This document shows, piece after piece, positions 43,383-45,286 of a DNA stretch of 45,286 nt. How positions within the stretch are numbered: the stretch's first letter is position 1; each line of letters starts with the position of its first letter. A program made the position numbers and the translations under genes. Under the pieces are notes generated by a model that had not been told where the DNA came from, did not search any database, and saw only the letters and a program-made list of their open reading frames with translations. The stretch covers positions 1 to 45,286 of the forward strand of contig NZ_JACJKY010000019.1 of assembly GCF_016901855.1 (NCBI RefSeq), written 5' to 3'. The DNA comes from Merdimmobilis hominis. GTDB taxonomy: Bacteria; Bacillota; Clostridia; Oscillospirales; Ruminococcaceae.

Positions 43383-44116
43383 ATGAAATTTGTTTCATGG
43401 AACGTAAACGGGCTGCGCGCTTGTCTTGAGAAGGGATTCCTCGATGTACTGCGTGAGCAGGATGCTGACTTTTTCTGCATTCAGGAGACAAAAATGCAAG
43501 AGGGACAGGCATCGTTTGATTCGCAGGGCTATGATGTTTATTATAATAGTGCACAGCGCAAAGGCTATTCCGGCACTGCTGTGTTTTCAAAGCACAAGCC
43601 GCTTTCTGTTCATCTTGGTATTGGCAAAGAGGAGCACGACACAGAAGGACGCGTAATCACGCTCGAATTCCCTGCATTCTTTTTGGTAAACGTCTACACG
43701 CCGAATTCGCAGGCAGAGCTTGCGCGGCTTTCCTACCGCATGGAGTGGGAGGATGCGTTCTGTGCGTATCTTTGTGCACTGGATGAGCAGAAGCCCGTCA
43801 TTGTCTGCGGGGATTTCAATGTTGCACACAAGGAAATTGATCTGAAAAACCCACAGACAAACCGCAAAAACGCCGGATTTACCGACGAAGAGCGTGAGAA
43901 ATTCACGTCTTTGCTCGATGCAGGCTTTGTGGATACGTTCCGGTTATTGTATCCTGATCGTACCGAAGCATATTCCTGGTGGAGTTATCGTTTTGGCGCA
44001 TCGACTATTTTCTCATCAGCAAACGGCTCGCTGACAAAGTAGAAGAAGCGACCATCTGTTCAGACATCTTAGGCAGCGATCACTGCCCGGTGACGCTTTC
44101 GATATCACTCGACTAA
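43383..44116 (+). pseudogene. exoA: Exodeoxyribonuclease III, disrupted by a small deletion
   Basis: The gene encodes the apurinic/apyrimidinic endonuclease and 3'-5' exonuclease of base excision repair. The first 204 codons are normal: NVNGLR start, CIQETKM with metal-ligand E35, [16 protein letters not shown] and YSWWSYRF. There the family sequence should continue with a short NARA-type loop before WRIDYFL. Here the frame goes out of phase at about 43991-43999 and ends at 44042. In another frame [14 protein letters not shown] continues to SDHCPVTLSI and a TAA at 44114-44116. The arrangement fits loss of about 25 bases (3n+1). The catalytic aspartate (ID) and histidine (SDH) lie in the displaced part, so the protein read in frame is inactive. 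It could also be a sequencing error. Confidence 0.85.
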
Positions 44117-44126
44117 GCACAACGAA

Positions 44127-44156
44127 AAAAGGCTGCTCATATATGAGCAGCCTTTT
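44127..44156. terminator. Bidirectional terminator between exoA and the GNAT gene
   Basis: AAAAGGCTGCTCAT and ATGAGCAGCCTTTT are inverted copies around AT. A and T runs on both sides let it serve the two converging genes. Confidence 0.9.
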
Positions 44157-44171
44157 CTATTCAAACAATTT

Positions 44172-44630
44172 TTATTCCAAGAAATATTCCATTTCATGAT
44201 TTTTTTCGCAAAATCCCAATTTCCCATAGAGTGATTTTCCTTGTGTGCTGCTGCTAAGCCACAGCCGCTTCAATCCCAACTCTGCGCTATATGCCAGAAT
44301 GGTTTTAAGAATCTGACCGGCGAATCCACGGTTTCTGAAATCCGGATGCGTATAAACATTCAAAATATAACCTTCCCGTCCAGACAAATCTTCCGCATAC
44401 GGAAGCCTCTCAAACAGACATAATGAACCGATTGACACAAGCTGACCTTCCACTTGAATGCCCCAACTGAACAAATCTTTATTAACGTGGTCAAGATAGT
44501 ATGTTTTGGTGGCGGTTTGCAGTGCTTCATAATCTGCATCTTCATGAAGTTCACCTAATTCGCGGAATAATTGCATCCGCAAATGCAAAAATCCATCGGC
44601 GTATGTTTTGTCCAGTTGTATGATGTTCAT
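44172..44630 (-). CDS. GNAT-family N-acetyltransferase
   Basis: A 152-residue acetyltransferase. The acetyl-CoA-binding motif A is NVYTHPDFRNRGFAGQIL (RxxGxA, about 90-107), preceded by strand beta-4 and followed by the C-terminal SLYGKLGF motif. Substrate is unknown and may be an amine, amino acid or protein N-terminus. AGAGGGAG is placed for the ATG at 44630; the frame opens slightly further upstream. It has no clear partner gene; the tRNA operon terminator lies just upstream of its start. Confidence 0.9.
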   Translation of the reverse strand: MNIIQLDKTYADGFLHLRMQLFRELGELHEDADYEALQTATKTYYLDHVNKDLFSWGIQVEGQLVSIGSLCLFERLPYAEDLSGREGYILNVYTHPDFRNRGFAGQILKTILAYSAELGLKRLWLSSSTQGKSLYGKLGFCEKNHEMEYFLE

Positions 44631-44650
44631 ATGATACTCCCTCTTTTGTG

Positions 44651-44694
44651 TCAATAAAAACAAACAGCGTCAGAACAAAGTTCTGACGCTGTTT
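44651..44694 (-). terminator. Terminator of the tRNA operon
   Basis: A perfect 15-bp stem AAACAGCGTCAGAAC/GTTCTGACGCTGTTT with a three-base loop, followed on the minus strand by T-rich sequence, just beyond the tRNA-Thr gene. Confidence 0.9.
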
Positions 44695-44695
44695 T

Positions 44696-44771
44696 TGGAG
44701 CTGATAACCAGATTCGAACTGGTGACCTCGTCCTTACCAAGGACGTGCTCTGCCTACTGAGCCATATCAGC
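44696..44771 (-). tRNA. tRNA-Thr (anticodon GGT)
   Basis: Cloverleaf complete on the minus strand with acceptor GCTGATA/TATCAGC, seven-base anticodon loop TTGGTAA, T-loop GTTCGAATC and encoded CCA. Last tRNA of the cluster in transcription order. Confidence 0.95.
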
Positions 44772-44773
44772 AA

Positions 44774-44850
44774 TGGCGACCCGCATCGGGCTCGAACCGA
44801 CGACCTCTAGCGTGACAGGCTAGCGCTCTAACCAACTGAGCTAGCGGGCC
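44774..44850 (-). tRNA. tRNA-Asp (anticodon GTC)
   Basis: Cloverleaf complete on the minus strand: acceptor GGCCCGC with GCGGGTC, anticodon loop CTGTCAC, T-loop GTTCGAGCC and encoded CCA. Three bases upstream of the tRNA-Thr gene. Confidence 0.95.
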
Positions 44851-44853
44851 AAC

Positions 44854-44929
44854 TGGCAGGGGTTAAAGGACTCGAACCTTTGGCACGCGGTTTTGGAGAC
44901 CGCTGCTCTACCAACTGAGCTAAACCCCT
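44854..44929 (-). tRNA. tRNA-Trp (anticodon CCA)
   Basis: Acceptor AGGGGTT/AACCCCT, anticodon loop CTCCAAA, T-loop GTTCGAGTC, discriminator G and encoded CCA end. The G discriminator fits tRNA-Trp. Confidence 0.95.
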
Positions 44930-44948
44930 ATAAACGATCATGCAATAA

Positions 44949-45025
44949 TGGTGGGCCTTCAGGGACTCGAACCCTAGACCGTCCGGTTATGAGCCGGATG
45001 CTCTAACCAACTGAGCTAAAGGCCC
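44949..45025 (-). tRNA. tRNA with CAT anticodon, probably Ile2
   Basis: Acceptor GGGCCTT/AAGGCCC, anticodon loop CTCATAA, T-loop GTTCGAGTC, discriminator A and encoded CCA. It lacks initiator features. GGGCCTTTAGCTCAGTTGG and the CTCATAACCG stem-loop resemble the Ile2 tRNA of Bacillus, whose C34 is converted to lysidine by TilS, more than the elongator Met tRNA. Elongator Met remains possible. Confidence 0.85.
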
Positions 45026-45059
45026 GAATTTGTCCGCCTACCACGGAACTGCATGAAAT

Positions 45060-45088
45060 ATTATATAACACAGAACCAAAAATGTCAA
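45060..45088 (-). promoter_or_regulatory. Consensus promoter of the tRNA operon
   Basis: On the minus strand a perfect TTGACA (45088-45083), exactly 17 bases and a perfect TATAAT (45065-45060), about 35 bases before the first tRNA. Full consensus in both boxes suits a stable-RNA operon. Confidence 0.9.
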
Positions 45089-45141
45089 GAGAAATCTTTT
45101 CATTTTCATTGATTCTATGTGAAGAATCAAGATTCAACAAA

Positions 45142-45167
45142 TGCGTTGTCTCGTTTGAAACAACGCA
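45142..45167 (-). terminator. Terminator of the ribosomal RNA operon
   Basis: On the minus strand TGCGTTGTTTC pairs with GAGACAACGCA (one G-T pair), followed by TTTGTTG. It lies about 15 bases after the 5S gene and before the tRNA promoter. Confidence 0.7.
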
Positions 45168-45180
45168 CTGTCAAACATTG

Positions 45181-45286
45181 TGACGGCGTCTATCTATCTT
45201 CCCAGGCCGTCTCCAGCCAAGTATTTTCGACGCTAGTGAGCTTAACTTCTGTGTTCGGGATGGGAACAGGTGGATCCTCACCGCCA
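45181..45286 (-). rRNA. rrf: 5S ribosomal RNA, 5' end cut by the window
   Basis: Read on the minus strand, the stretch around CCCGAACACAGAAGTTAAGC is the highly conserved 5S loop B/C sequence. The 3' end ACGCCGTCA would pair with a 5' strand lying about eight bases beyond the right edge. The rest of the rRNA operon (23S and 16S) should lie further right. Confidence 0.95.

Overview
The window looks like chromosome of a low- to mid-GC, anaerobic-type Firmicute, most likely a Clostridia member near Oscillospiraceae/Ruminococcaceae. The signs are a paired GlgC/GlgD system, AGGAGG-type ribosome binding sites with several TTG starts, TTGACA/TATAAT promoters, a YtaF-like sporulation protein, ferredoxin-type aldo/keto reductase and Ile2-like tRNA sequence. 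Genus cannot be fixed from the sequence alone. Most genes are metabolic or transport genes; I see no phage, IS element, plasmid gene or CRISPR array.

Layout. 1-9: first codons of a minus-strand gene leaving the left edge. 110-2548: GH2 beta-mannosidase. 2721-3530: lipoprotein of unknown function with a strong promoter and a perfect palindrome over its start site. 3686-11361: a complete oligopeptide importer operon, oppA-oppB-oppC-oppD-oppF plus a small membrane protein, all minus strand. Two subunits are abnormal: the permease OppC carries a whole seven-repeat RCC1-like domain in its first extracellular loop, and the ATPase OppF carries a coiled coil of about 200 residues between Walker A and the Q-loop. 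11663-13354: divergent M3 oligopeptidase. 13494-15813: MFS exporter with an ArsR-type regulator. 15894-20444: aldo/keto reductase, cytosolic GH18 enzyme, histidine phosphatase, FemAB-type transferase and MnmM-like tRNA methyltransferase. 20482-21066: a second lipoprotein of unknown function.

21219-28495 is a compact aromatic pathway operon (transcribed pheA, aroB, aroC, aroE-aroK fusion, aroQ, aroF, aroA) that covers DAHP synthesis to EPSP and chorismate and then prephenate/phenylpyruvate. It begins 3 nt after a GH13 neopullulanase-like gene (28499-30484). 30585-36310 is the glycogen operon glgB-glgC-glgD-glgA. 36645-39517 holds a MATE exporter, a YgjP-type metallopeptidase and YtaF. 39712-43364 encodes a heterodimeric ABC exporter whose two subunits have complementary degenerate motifs. 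43383-44116 is exonuclease III broken by a small deletion. 44172-44630 is a GNAT acetyltransferase. The right end has four tRNA genes (CAT, Trp, Asp, Thr in transcription order) behind a consensus promoter, and the 3' part of a 5S rRNA, so a ribosomal RNA operon lies beyond the right edge.

The most unusual object is the Opp transporter. Peptides captured by OppA would pass an OppC that has a large extracytoplasmic propeller, driven by an OppF with a cytosolic coiled-coil arm, and be degraded by the M3 peptidase encoded back-to-back with it. All assignments come from reading translated sequence and motifs; no database search was possible.
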